Source: Burkholderiales bacterium
GTDB lineage: Bacteria; Pseudomonadota; Gammaproteobacteria; Burkholderiales; Burkholderiaceae_B
Length of the DNA: 46,297 nucleotides
Direction of reading: 5' to 3'
Assembly (NCBI GenBank): GCA_027484315.1
Contig: JAIXTE010000080.1
Coordinates: forward strand, 1 to 46,297
The position numbers were made by a program, and so were the translations under genes. Below are positions 21,438 through 30,280 of this stretch, one piece after another. Below the pieces are notes generated by a model. That model worked only from the letters and a program-made list of their open reading frames with translations. It was not told the DNA's origin and made no database searches. How positions within the stretch are numbered: the first letter of the stretch is position 1; each line of letters begins with the position of its first letter.

Positions 21438-24400
21438 ATGCCCCCTACACCATGCCAACTCAGCGAAGTGCCATCCATTGAGGTGCTCAAGGCGAATCTT
21501 GCCGAACTTAGCCACAATGTAAAGCACACGGACTTTTTTGAGCTCAAGGAAGCGGTTCGCGACTTGGCCCGCTTTCTGGTCATGGCAGAAAAACATAAAG
21601 ATGGTGGTCAGGCCCTGCGATTCGGCAAAATGATTGTCAGTACGACCCAAACCCTGAATTTGCTTACTGGCAAGCATGTCGAGCTTGATCATTTAAGCGA
21701 TGCGGTGTTGAAATTTTATTTTTCTCCAAAAAACCAGCAGCAGCGTCAAATAGCGGATGGCGGTGGCGATGCTGGCCCAAGTGGTGCATCGCACACGCAG
21801 CGGCGTCGTTCAGCAGTGAATGACGGTGCTACCAGTTCAAATGGCATACCGCTCGGGGATGATGCAGCCGATCAGACCGCGTTTCAGGCGGGCAGCATGT
21901 CGGTAGAAGATGAGAAGCGTTTTTATAACTCCTCCGCGGGTCGTCTGATGAAGGAAGCAATCAAAGGCGCCTTGTGTGCTCAGTCACACGAAAAAGTGAA
22001 ATTGTTGCTGGCCCGCATGTTCAATGTCGACCAACCCCCGGCCAACGGCCAGGACGTGAACATTCCAGACGCATCGGTGCCGTTGCCTGCACTGGGTCCA
22101 CAGTCGGTCAGGAAACTGTTTGATGTGGCAGGCATTAATGCCAATACTTTTGCTACACACGTAATCAAATCCATTCCCCGCGCACCGATACAAATCAATT
22201 CGTTACGCGACAAATCGGGTGTGGATTTACGAAACCACGCAGTTGCGCTGCTGAATGGTGGTGCATTCAGCGCAGACGGTAAAACAATGATCGGCGCGAC
22301 ACAGGCACTATTTAAAATGCCAGACACATTGTCACGAAGTATTCCACGAGGTCAAACTGATGTACAGAACAGCGCTCAATTTGGCCAAGTGTCGAAATTT
22401 CTTAATGAGCATTTGTTTCGAAACATGTCGCTTGTCAGCGACATGCAACTCAATCGCCGAGCAAATGATTTTTGTAACGCAATACTCCGTGAATTGTCAG
22501 ATTGGCAGGATGGGGGGCAAGCCAGAGAGCTCGAAACCGTTCAACAGCCTTCTGTGCTTGATCAAGCATTCAGTTTGCTGAAAGACGGGTATGCCAGTGA
22601 CCTGGAGCAACCTGAGAAAGTCTGGGTTTGTGAGAGGTTCAAAGCGACTTTAACAGATCTACACATCCGATTTGATCAGCGTTTTACCCCTCCCGAAATA
22701 GAAAAGGCCATGCGCAACAGCGTGGGCCATTTTCTTCGTTCGGTGTTTGTTGGCAATAACGACTCCGATAAGTCACATTTGCAAAATGACTTTTTGGCGC
22801 ACTTCATGTTGTGTTTGAAACAGGGTGCAGGCTGCAATCCGGCCACCATTACCCAAGACCAGGTAGAAAACCTTGCCGATAGTCTGGTGTCAAAATCCGT
22901 GTTGAGCAAAAAGGGTGGTTGGTCGCATGACGCTTCACACCAGAAGGCCAGCCGATTGGTGTTCGAGTCCGCTCCCCAGGCAAAATATGCCGACAAGAAG
23001 AAAGATCTGAAGGTGGCTTTCCCCGATACCAATGCCAACTTTGGCTGGTATTGTCGAACTGGTTTGTTATTCCGCTTGCGCGGATTGGCGCAGAGTATCT
23101 TTGCGAGCCTGCAGCCCTTGAATCGGGAAATTTTGAATCTGGATGAAAGCATTTCCCCTGAGACGGCGATGAAGCGGGTGGCCCAACAGGTCGAGGTGGA
23201 AAAGGACGAAGGTCGCAAGGTGCTGAACTACAAAATGAGCAACCCACATGCTGAAAGATTAGTGGAGGAGCAAGCAGCGTCTTTGGTGAGCGCGGTTAAA
23301 GGACGTGCTGAGAGTGAAGAGGATAAAGGTTACCTGAATAGCTTGTTCAAGGCGCAATTGTTTAACGTGGGGGTTGACCTGAATGTGCATGACAATCTTG
23401 TTAAACGGTCAATCAATGTTGCTTCCAATCGGACACGAATGTCCGATAAGTCACGCGGCGGGCTGATGACCAAGGGGTGGTTCAACAGGAAAGAATCAAA
23501 AAATTCGATTGAACAAAAAGTGTATGACAGAGCCGATGGCACTGGTAAAAAGCGGTTGACGGGGTTTACCAGGAATGACGGTACGGGGGGGGGGAATGTT
23601 TCCCGCCCTGCGGACGGGGCTTTTAAGGTTCAGATGGCCCACCGCCAAGCCTTGTGGAGAAACATTGCCCCAAGGCAAGAAGGCAATGCGCTACCTTTTG
23701 AGGTGTCTGCGGACAGATCATTTATAACTTATCCAGCTTTGGACCACATTGGTTTTAATCAGGAAAACCTGAGTATGCAGGACATGATGCGAATGGCTGA
23801 ATTGGTTTTGTCAGCGGTGAGTGCAGATACATTTCGTACTAAGTTGTCGAATGTCGAAGTGGACAGCTTGTACAACACGATTGGGGACCAAAGCCGCGAG
23901 TCTGTTCTAAGCAAAACGCAGTTTGAAAGTCGACTGCTTGGAAACGAAGGTAAAAAAGGGGAACGGGGAGAATGGGAGCACGGGACACTGGGTTCGCAAG
24001 TGATTGACTGCATCGCCGACTTCACGCGGCAATCCTTGTCTCCAGTGACCGTACAGCAACGCCAACACATGGGTAATTTGCTCCTCTTGGTGTTGAACCA
24101 AGAGTGTCTGCTGGATACAGGCGTTCAACAGGCAGATCCAGGCATTCAACAGGCGCGAGGCAGCAACCTACTACCCGCTGACTCTGTCGTAAATCTAAAT
24201 AGGTACTTTAGACCCTTATTGTGGAATCCGGAGGTCTTGGAAAATGCAAAGGAGGAGGACAGTCAAAATGTAGCTCAAGATGTCCTGCCAGTTGAAGTAT
24301 TGGGTACAGGTGGAAATAACGCACATACTGACGGTGAATCAAGTTCATCGGTTGGTCCGGACAATCGTGGGCCTGATCTGCGACGTAGTTCGACCCAGGG

Positions 24401-24905
24401 GCAAAGAAATTCTATTGAGTTAAACAACGGTCACAGCACCCCTTCCCCTCAAAGCTTTGTCGATCCTGATCCGCGCACTCAAGATATAAACAATAGTAGC
24501 AACTCTGGCACCTCGAATAATTCAGTGCGAAATGAAGCCGACGGGCAGCTCGGTTCATTTCCTTCATCCAATGATGTAGATGGCAATTTGTTGGTGTCGT
24601 TGAATACTGGTTCTATTTTTAATCCTTCAGCTGTTGCTAACGATTCGTTTGTTGCCGGTTTAAATTCAAGCGGCGTTCCTGATTCATCATCATCATCATC
24701 ATCTTCTGCCCAACTTGATCCTCGTGCGAACGCAGGTATATCAAGCCATAATCATTCTGAAATACAAGCCAACGAAGTTGGAGATGATATTGCGAACGCC
24801 GGTCTTTCCGTGAATAGAGCGACAGAACGGCCAGTGCCACAAAGGACAGCGCCAGAACTGTCAGGGAGCACGGCCGCCATCAACGAAGCCGAAAAAAAAA
24901 ACTAA
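21438..24905 (+). CDS. Very large putative effector, paralog of the protein at 17166
   Basis: 1155 residues. The start at 21438 lies 63 nt after the preceding gene, with no promoter box of its own. The N-terminal 110 residues are helical (VPSIEVLKANLAELSHNVK), then comes a polar linker and a long helical middle. The shared C-terminal region (about residues 585-890) aligns with residues about 600-900 of the 17166 protein: NSIEQKVYDRADGTGKKRL, RQALWRNI, DHIGFNQENLS, AELVLSAVSAD, HGTLGSQVID and HMGNLLLLVL. The last 230 residues are a Ser/Asn-rich, probably disordered tail with an eight-serine run. Base composition is visibly richer in A and T than uvrA, suggesting separate acquisition. No catalytic motif is recognised. 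Function unknown. Confidence 0.8.
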   Translation: MPPTPCQLSEVPSIEVLKANLAELSHNVKHTDFFELKEAVRDLARFLVMAEKHKDGGQALRFGKMIVSTTQTLNLLTGKHVELDHLSDAVLKFYFSPKNQQQRQIADGGGDAGPSGASHTQRRRSAVNDGATSSNGIPLGDDAADQTAFQAGSMSVEDEKRFYNSSAGRLMKEAIKGALCAQSHEKVKLLLARMFNVDQPPANGQDVNIPDASVPLPALGPQSVRKLFDVAGINANTFATHVIKSIPRAPIQINSLRDKSGVDLRNHAVALLNGGAFSADGKTMIGATQALFKMPDTLSRSIPRGQTDVQNSAQFGQVSKFLNEHLFRNMSLVSDMQLNRRANDFCNAILRELSDWQDGGQARELETVQQPSVLDQAFSLLKDGYASDLEQPEKVWVCERFKATLTDLHIRFDQRFTPPEIEKAMRNSVGHFLRSVFVGNNDSDKSHLQNDFLAHFMLCLKQGAGCNPATITQDQVENLADSLVSKSVLSKKGGWSHDASHQKASRLVFESAPQAKYADKKKDLKVAFPDTNANFGWYCRTGLLFRLRGLAQSIFASLQPLNREILNLDESISPETAMKRVAQQVEVEKDEGRKVLNYKMSNPHAERLVEEQAASLVSAVKGRAESEEDKGYLNSLFKAQLFNVGVDLNVHDNLVKRSINVASNRTRMSDKSRGGLMTKGWFNRKESKNSIEQKVYDRADGTGKKRLTGFTRNDGTGGGNVSRPADGAFKVQMAHRQALWRNIAPRQEGNALPFEVSADRSFITYPALDHIGFNQENLSMQDMMRMAELVLSAVSADTFRTKLSNVEVDSLYNTIGDQSRESVLSKTQFESRLLGNEGKKGERGEWEHGTLGSQVIDCIADFTRQSLSPVTVQQRQHMGNLLLLVLNQECLLDTGVQQADPGIQQARGSNLLPADSVVNLNRYFRPLLWNPEVLENAKEEDSQNVAQDVLPVEVLGTGGNNAHTDGESSSSVGPDNRGPDLRRSSTQGQRNSIELNNGHSTPSPQSFVDPDPRTQDINNSSNSGTSNNSVRNEADGQLGSFPSSNDVDGNLLVSLNTGSIFNPSAVANDSFVAGLNSSGVPDSSSSSSSSAQLDPRANAGISSHNHSEIQANEVGDDIANAGLSVNRATERPVPQRTAPELSGSTAAINEAEKKN
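24684..24701 (+). repeat. (TCA)6 trinucleotide repeat
   Basis: Six TCA codons followed by two TCT codons encode eight serines in the C-terminal tail of the 21438 protein. Length change would not shift the frame. Confidence 0.9.
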
Positions 24906-24964
24906 GAAAACTCCCTACCCGCACGCCTTCTAGTATCCCGGAGATTATAAAAAAAGCTGGTGTT

Positions 24965-26782
24965 GTGAGTGTCAGCAAGGAAGCCTCACTTAGCTCCCAG
25001 TTGAAAGAAGCAAACGCAGAAGATTCAATAAGCTCAAATGGTCCAGGTGCGGAAAGCAATTCGACACCGGAGGAGTACGATCTTGAAGAGTTTTCCGATA
25101 CCGAATCAGTTTATTCTGATGTCTCTTCTCCAGAACTTGATGAATCGCTGTTGCCAGCAGCGCTACCCCACTTGGATGAAGAAAGCATCAAAATCCTAGA
25201 AGATTCACACACAACAACAGAGAAATGGTTTGCAGCAGATTCTTCAAAAACGCTTGGGAATCTTGAAAATGTACAAGAGGACGCTCAAAACCGCTTTACT
25301 GTGAATTTGAATGGGGGTTCTGATGGACGTGTATCAGGGGAAATGCCAGAGGATACGGAACCCACCCACGACCCTGATACAAGCGTGGAACAACCTTTAG
25401 CTCTTGACCCATCGAACACAACTCAATCACCGACTGTGGACTTAAGCGAAGTTCAAAGTGAATACGCTGGGAAAGCAGAGGACAACGCTGGCTTTAAAGA
25501 AGTTGGTACAAAAGCCAACGAATACAAACCCGATCCCGATGTCGAAGACTCGGTTCCGTTAGATTCCAAAGGTCAAGAGAGCGATCAAACCCACTTTACT
25601 GTGAAATTGAGTATGGATCCTGATGTAGATGTTTTGGTAAATATGCCTGAGGATATGGAACCCACTCACAATCCTAAGACAGGCGCTGAACAACCTCCAG
25701 CCCTTGACCCATTGGACACACCTGCTAAAACAGAAGGACAGGAAATATTTTTAACCACAGCAAAGTCCGCTGGTGATAAAAATGCTGCTAGCGAAGTTGA
25801 AACGGATAAGGACGAAGCGGATATTGGTGATGAAGCCGCCTTTTTGGAGAAGGAGGATAAATTCGCCACGTTCAATTCTCAACATCTACATGACCAAGTT
25901 GATTTGGAATTCGCGAATGAGATTCTTGTGGAGGGCGGTGATGTTGGACCTGCCAGGTCTGCTGTTCATAAATGTTTGGATCGATTCATCGCTGAAAAAA
26001 TAACTGTTGGCAGAGAGCAAAATCTCACTGAAAGATTTGGGCCTTATCTTTTCAGGGATGAAGCATTTATCGAAGCTTGGGGCCACTACACAGGTTTAAC
26101 GGCTGACGAGATAAAAAAAGATTTGGCAGAAAAAATCCCAGAGCTTGAAAATGCAAAAGCGGATTTAAGTGAATGGTTAAAAGTGATCTTCAGTGAGGCC
26201 AAAACAAGATTTGCTGGTAAAACTCAAGTACAACTTGCCAACCCAGACCTAGAGCCCCCCATTTTTGGAGATGACGTCAGTGAATCCTCCACGCCACGGG
26301 CAAGGCAAATCTATGAAGATTTTGAAGGGGAGGTTTTGCAGTCAATGCAACTTGTTCTTAAAGAGTTTAATGATGTAGAAGAATTGAAGGCGGCTCTTGG
26401 CGATGTAATCAAGAAAGTATTGCTGGAGTACTATGATAATGACCAAAAGCCCAAGCTTGAGGACATTGTGAATGAACGGGTTTCCAATGACGAAATTTTA
26501 CTCAAGGCATGGAATAGCTACGTAGAAAAACAGGTGCAAGATCAGCGGAAGTTGCGCATGGCGCAATTCAAAAGTGCTCTCGGTGAAGTTCTCAGCAAAC
26601 GCTTAAATCCAGCTTACTTGGAAAGCATAATGGACAAAGAGTTAAATAAACTAAGGGCCGAACTTCAAACGGATTGGAATGACGCACCGAAAAGATTGGC
26701 TGATTGGCTACCCAAGGCAATAGATGAGGCTGAAGATAAAATAAAGGAACATCTTCGCAGCCAAGGCCCATATCAAGATTGA
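24965..26782 (+). CDS. Acidic repeat protein, third gene of the putative effector operon
   Basis: 605 residues from the GTG at 24965. The start is uncertain because no ATG occurs in frame for about 125 codons and the nearest GGAG (24940-24943) is 21 bases upstream. Residues 1-300 are strongly acidic and likely disordered (EEYDLEEFSDTESVYSD) and hold a repeat spaced exactly 300 bp. Residues 300-605 are helical and contain two related segments, DEAFIEAWGHY and DEILLKAWNSY, each in a longer helical module. There is no signal peptide or membrane segment. A/T-rich like its upstream neighbour, from which it is separated by 59 nt. Effector, chaperone and scaffold roles all remain possible. Confidence 0.72.
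   Translation: MSVSKEASLSSQLKEANAEDSISSNGPGAESNSTPEEYDLEEFSDTESVYSDVSSPELDESLLPAALPHLDEESIKILEDSHTTTEKWFAADSSKTLGNLENVQEDAQNRFTVNLNGGSDGRVSGEMPEDTEPTHDPDTSVEQPLALDPSNTTQSPTVDLSEVQSEYAGKAEDNAGFKEVGTKANEYKPDPDVEDSVPLDSKGQESDQTHFTVKLSMDPDVDVLVNMPEDMEPTHNPKTGAEQPPALDPLDTPAKTEGQEIFLTTAKSAGDKNAASEVETDKDEADIGDEAAFLEKEDKFATFNSQHLHDQVDLEFANEILVEGGDVGPARSAVHKCLDRFIAEKITVGREQNLTERFGPYLFRDEAFIEAWGHYTGLTADEIKKDLAEKIPELENAKADLSEWLKVIFSEAKTRFAGKTQVQLANPDLEPPIFGDDVSESSTPRARQIYEDFEGEVLQSMQLVLKEFNDVEELKAALGDVIKKVLLEYYDNDQKPKLEDIVNERVSNDEILLKAWNSYVEKQVQDQRKLRMAQFKSALGEVLSKRLNPAYLESIMDKELNKLRAELQTDWNDAPKRLADWLPKAIDEAEDKIKEHLRSQGPYQD
25291..25720 (+). repeat. Direct repeat of about 130 bp, 300 bp apart
   Basis: 25291-25420 and 25591-25720 are similar. 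They encode FTVNL...MPEDTEPTHDPDT...EQPLALDP and FTVKL...MPEDMEPTHNPKT...EQPPALDP. The period is 100 codons. Confidence 0.8.
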
Positions 26783-26835
26783 GTTGAGTCTTTATCCACT
26801 CACATACTTGATGAGGTCCTTGGACTCGTTATTAA

Positions 26836-26861
26836 AAAAGCAAATCCCCTTATTTGCTTTT
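26836..26861. terminator. Bidirectional terminator between the effector operon and plsY
   Basis: AAAAGCAAAT and ATTTGCTTTT form a perfect 10-bp stem with a six-base loop. The A-run on one side and T-run on the other suit both directions. It overlaps the plsY stop codon. Confidence 0.8.
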
Positions 26862-27458
26862 CTGCCCAATCTTGCTTTCCTTCCCGGCAATCAGATTGGC
26901 AATATTTTGCTTGTGCCGGTAAATCAGCAAAGCCGACATAATGGCCACGGCCGCAGCCTGACCGTTAATGCCAAACAGCAACACGTTGTAGAACACGGCA
27001 AACAGGCTTGCGATCAACGCAGCCAGCGATGAATAGCGGAAAAAGTAGGCTATAACCACCCAGGTAACGGCTGTGGCCAAGCCCAAGGCCCAGTTCAGCC
27101 CGATCAACACGCCCAAGGCAGTGGCTACGCCTTTGCCACCTTCAAACTTGAAAAACACCGGGTAAAGGTGGCCGATAAACGCGGCAAGGCCCACCCAGGC
27201 AATGTCGCTGCGTGTCAAACCCAACTGGTCTTGAAAATGAAAGGCCAGTGCAACAGCCAGCGTGCCTTTCAGGGCATCGCCCAGCAGGGTCAGAATGGCT
27301 GCTTTCTTGTTGCCGCTGCGCAGTACATTGGTGGCACCCGGGTTTTTGGATCCATAGGTGCGGGGGTCAGCAAGGCCAGAAAATCTGGACACTACCACTG
27401 CAAACGAAACCGAACCAATCAGGTAAGCCACGACCAGGGCCGCGATGAAATTGAGCAC
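26850..27458 (-). CDS. plsY: Glycerol-3-phosphate acyltransferase PlsY
   Basis: An integral inner-membrane enzyme that moves the acyl group from acyl-phosphate to glycerol 3-phosphate, the first acylation in phospholipid synthesis. 202 residues, the usual family length. Family motifs seen are LIGSVSFAVVVSR near the N-terminus, GSKNPGATNVLRSGNKKAA, and FKFEGGKGVATALG. Five hydrophobic stretches fit the known topology. It follows xerD on the same strand with a 28-nt gap and may be co-transcribed. Confidence 0.95.
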   Translation of the reverse strand: MLNFIAALVVAYLIGSVSFAVVVSRFSGLADPRTYGSKNPGATNVLRSGNKKAAILTLLGDALKGTLAVALAFHFQDQLGLTRSDIAWVGLAAFIGHLYPVFFKFEGGKGVATALGVLIGLNWALGLATAVTWVVIAYFFRYSSLAALIASLFAVFYNVLLFGINGQAAAVAIMSALLIYRHKQNIANLIAGKESKIGQKSK

Positions 27459-27486
27459 AGCTGTCTCCTTGTTTTTGTGAATGGGC

Positions 27487-28383
27487 TTATTTTGCCATGG
27501 GGTGGCCGCTGTTCAGCAGCTTTTGCAAGTGTTCTTTGGCCACATGGGTGTAAATTTGTGTGGTGCCAATGTCTGCATGGCCCAACAGAAGCTGAACGAC
27601 CCGCAAATCTGCACCGTGGTTGACCAGGTGGGTGGCAAAGGCATGGCGCAACACATGCGGACTGATGGGGCTGTGAATACCCGCCACCAGAGCAAGCCGC
27701 TTGATGTTTTTCCAGAAGCCTTGCCGGGTCATCGGCGTGCCAAAGTGGGTGACAAACAGAAAGTCGCTTGTTCTTCCCTTCAGCAGTTCACCACGGGCCT
27801 GTTGCAAGTAAAGCTGAATGGCCAGCCGGGCGGGTTCGCCCATGGGCACCAGCCGTTCCTTGTTGCCTTTGCCCAGTACTTTCACAGCGCCTGCATTCAG
27901 GTCAATGGCGCGCAGCGGCATGTTCACCAGTTCGCTGACGCGCAGGCCGCTGGCATACATGAATTCAAGCATGGCTTTGTCGCGTTGACCGGCCGCATTG
28001 CTGACATCGGGGGCGGCCAACAGGCCCAGCATTTGCTGTTCGCTCAGCACCTTGGGTATTCGCAGACCTTGTTTGGCGCTGTGAAGTTGCTGCGCGGGGT
28101 TGTCCTCGCGCTTGCGGCTGGTGTTTAGCCACAGGTAAAAACGCTTGGTGCTGCTGATTTTTCGGTTCAGGCTGCTGGGCTTGAGTTCAATCAGGTCGTG
28201 CACGTGGTTTTTCAATTGTTCGCTATTGGCGCTCAGCAGGCTTTCACCCACTTTCTTTTCCAGCCATTCCGCCAATTGTTCAAGGTCACTGCGGTAGGCT
28301 TGCAGTGTGGCTTGCGCCAGGCCTTCTTCCAGCCAAAGGTTGGTAGAGAATTCATCGATCAGATCGGCATTGCTGGTCATCAA
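27487..28383 (-). CDS. xerD: Site-specific tyrosine recombinase XerD
   Basis: With XerC it resolves chromosome dimers at dif during division. 298 residues, the standard length. The N-terminal SAM-like DNA-binding part (about 10-95) includes [16 protein letters not shown]. The catalytic part contains the Arg in ASGLRVSEL, the Lys in [10 protein letters not shown], the [11 protein letters not shown] box, and [15 protein letters not shown] with the nucleophile Tyr. The chromosomal setting and the lack of attachment sites fit housekeeping XerD, not a mobile integrase. The start may be the second of two adjacent ATG codons. Confidence 0.95.
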   Translation of the reverse strand: MMTSNADLIDEFSTNLWLEEGLAQATLQAYRSDLEQLAEWLEKKVGESLLSANSEQLKNHVHDLIELKPSSLNRKISSTKRFYLWLNTSRKREDNPAQQLHSAKQGLRIPKVLSEQQMLGLLAAPDVSNAAGQRDKAMLEFMYASGLRVSELVNMPLRAIDLNAGAVKVLGKGNKERLVPMGEPARLAIQLYLQQARGELLKGRTSDFLFVTHFGTPMTRQGFWKNIKRLALVAGIHSPISPHVLRHAFATHLVNHGADLRVVQLLLGHADIGTTQIYTHVAKEHLQKLLNSGHPMAK

Positions 28384-28447
28384 GGGGCTGGCCGCGTGTG
28401 AAAATAAGGCTCATCATACCTTTAGCAGCACCAGGGAGTCAGCTCAC

Positions 28448-29083
28448 ATGTCAATCGCCGATCTTCGCAAAGATTACACTCAGGCCACTTTGGACGAGGC
28501 AGACGCGCTCGCCAATCCATTTGAATTTTTCAAGCTGTGGTTTGATCAGGCCCTGAATGCCGACCTGCCAGAACCGAATGCCATGACATTGGCCACGGTG
28601 AATGAACAAGGCCGTCCATCGGCACGCATTGTGTTGATCAAGGGGCTGGACGACAAGGGCATTACCTTTTTCACGAACTATGAAAGCCGCAAGGGGCAGG
28701 AACTGGCCCAGAACCCCCACGCCGCATTGTTGTTCCACTGGACTGAACTGGAACGGCAGGTTCGCATTGAGGGTCGCATCGAAAAATGTACGGCTGAAGA
28801 ATCGGATGCGTATTACCTTTCCCGCCCTGCAGGCAGCCGTCTGGGTGCGTGGGCGTCGCCCCAAAGCCAGGTGATTGAATCGCGCAGCGTGCTTGAAAAC
28901 CGTGTGAAGCAGGCACAGGCTGAGCAACAGGGTGACCCGCAAACGCGCCCGCCATTCTGGGGTGGTTACCGCCTGGTGCCCGATTTTTTCGAATTCTGGC
29001 AGGGACGTTCTTCAAGGTTGCACGATCGCCTGGCTTATCGCCGTCAAGGGGATGACTGGAACATGGTGCGTTTGGCACCTTGA
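28448..29083 (+). CDS. pdxH: Pyridoxamine/pyridoxine 5'-phosphate oxidase
   Basis: FMN-dependent oxidation of pyridoxine or pyridoxamine 5'-phosphate to pyridoxal 5'-phosphate, the last step of vitamin B6 synthesis and salvage. 211 residues, the family norm. Motifs are [23 protein letters not shown] (FMN site), [29 protein letters not shown], and the C-terminal [17 protein letters not shown] with RLHDR. The ATG at 28448 follows AGGGAG at 28433-28438; the frame is open further upstream but would overlap xerD. It is divergent from xerD, with 64 nt between them. Confidence 0.96.
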   Translation: MSIADLRKDYTQATLDEADALANPFEFFKLWFDQALNADLPEPNAMTLATVNEQGRPSARIVLIKGLDDKGITFFTNYESRKGQELAQNPHAALLFHWTELERQVRIEGRIEKCTAEESDAYYLSRPAGSRLGAWASPQSQVIESRSVLENRVKQAQAEQQGDPQTRPPFWGGYRLVPDFFEFWQGRSSRLHDRLAYRRQGDDWNMVRLAP

Positions 29084-29146
29084 GCCCGTTTGGATTATTC
29101 TTGTTCAAGTAGCAGGTGGTGATCAAGCAGCAGGAGAGCAGTTCCC

Positions 29147-29746
29147 ATGTCAGGTTTTAGTCGCAATGTGCTGGCCCAAGTGTTTACCTTGTTTTCTCTT
29201 TTCGTACTGCCAGGTTTCACACCTTCTACATGGGCTGCCAGCCGCGGCGATGTGGACGACGCCATTGTGCAATTGGGCCGGGCTGTACCGTCCATGAAAA
29301 TTCGGGTGGAGTTGACCAAAACCTGGAGCAAGGCCTACATCACCGATCGGATCGATGGCGCTTTGCTGACCATGGACCCGGACTTTCTGAACAGGTTGAC
29401 CGCTGACGGTGTGCTGTTCGTGATTGCGCACGAATACGCCCATGTATACCTGGAACATCAAAAAAAACTGGGAATCAAGGCCATGGAACTGGCGGGCATG
29501 CCAACGCCGGACATGGCTTTTGATGTGATTGAAAGCAAGCCCGCCACCATGGAAAAGTTGCACGCCGTGAACCGGCAGTTTGAACTGGACGCCGACGAAG
29601 CAGCCACCAAGTGGCTGGCCCAATTGGGCATGTCAGCCTGCACCGAGGACGTGCTGCGCAGCATCGACGGTGCAGACATGATGATGCCTGTTGTGCCTTC
29701 ACACCCGGGGTATTACAGCAGAAAACAGGTTATTTGCAGGAAGTAA
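29147..29746 (+). CDS. Exported M48-like zinc metallopeptidase
   Basis: 199 residues. The N-terminus (about 1-31: basic start, FTLFSLFVLPGF core, Ala-containing cleavage region near TWAAS) looks like a signal peptide, so it is probably periplasmic. The zinc motif HEYAHVYLEH (HExxH) lies near residue 95, and ELDADEAA, about 50 residues later, supplies the third zinc ligand Glu and the Asp typical of M48-type peptidases. It is shorter than most M48 enzymes and has no membrane helices. AGGAG precedes the ATG. It lies downstream of pdxH in the same direction (63-nt gap). The substrate is unknown; a protein quality-control role is an inference from the family. Confidence 0.8.
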   Translation: MSGFSRNVLAQVFTLFSLFVLPGFTPSTWAASRGDVDDAIVQLGRAVPSMKIRVELTKTWSKAYITDRIDGALLTMDPDFLNRLTADGVLFVIAHEYAHVYLEHQKKLGIKAMELAGMPTPDMAFDVIESKPATMEKLHAVNRQFELDADEAATKWLAQLGMSACTEDVLRSIDGADMMMPVVPSHPGYYSRKQVICRK

Positions 29747-29749
29747 GGT

Positions 29750-30193
29750 TTAGCCCTTGTTTTGTCGGGCGCGCGGCGTTGCTGCTTTGGCGATTTGCAT
29801 GAAATTGCCAAACTCACCCGGCTGAATGTAGCTGTGTACCAAGCTGGAAGCGGTGTCGCTGTGCTGATCTGCACGCGCCACATGTTCAAGCAGAGTCCAT
29901 GCACACAGTTGTCGGTGTTTGTCGCTCAGTGTGTGCGGATTGCTCAGTTTGTTGTCAACCAGGTATTTGGACAGTGATTTGCGGCTGCCCACCTGAACTC
30001 CACCCGGCATGTCTTGTTCGATTGCCTGGCATTTCGAAACAAGTTGTTGTGTGGGTGTTTGTTGTGACAGGGTTTGCGCAATGTCAACCGCAGCACGCTT
30101 GGTTGGGCGCGGATTTTCATCGGTTGACAGCGAACTGAGGCTGCGCGACATGGCCTGAATGTCAGGGACAGTCTGAATGGAATTTGGGTTCAT
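29750..30193 (-). CDS. Small protein under a perfect HrpL-type box, putative effector
   Basis: 147 residues on the minus strand. The N-terminal 40 residues are rich in Ser, Asn, Pro, Gln and Thr (MNPNSIQTVPDIQAMSRSLSSL), the composition expected of a type III secretion signal. The rest is helical and polar, with SRKSLSKYLVDNKLSNPHTLSDK and a C-terminal GEFGNFMQIAKAATPRARQ. There is no membrane segment or recognised domain. It lies between the metallopeptidase gene (ending four nt away, tail to tail) and glcF, and has its own promoter box 37 nt upstream. Function unknown. Confidence 0.78.
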   Translation of the reverse strand: MNPNSIQTVPDIQAMSRSLSSLSTDENPRPTKRAAVDIAQTLSQQTPTQQLVSKCQAIEQDMPGGVQVGSRKSLSKYLVDNKLSNPHTLSDKHRQLCAWTLLEHVARADQHSDTASSLVHSYIQPGEFGNFMQIAKAATPRARQNKG

Positions 30194-30230
30194 TTTGATT
30201 GACAGTAAAAGTGGTTTTCTTAGGAAGCCC

Positions 30231-30258
30231 TAAGTGGCCTTGGCTACCTTTCGGTTCC
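30231..30258 (-). promoter_or_regulatory. HrpL-type box of the minus-strand gene at 30193 (full consensus)
   Basis: On the minus strand: GGAACC, 15 bases, CCACTTA, 37 nt before the start codon. It matches every specified base of the published consensus. Confidence 0.8.
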
Positions 30259-30280
30259 CACTCTTACGTATCAACCCATT

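Noticed and set aside
27487..28383. Tyrosine recombinase as a sign of a mobile island.
   Set aside because: Length, motifs and core-gene neighbours fit housekeeping XerD.
28307..28447. An N-terminal extension of PdxH.
   Set aside because: It overlaps xerD on the other strand; a good ribosome site and the family start fit the ATG at 28448.
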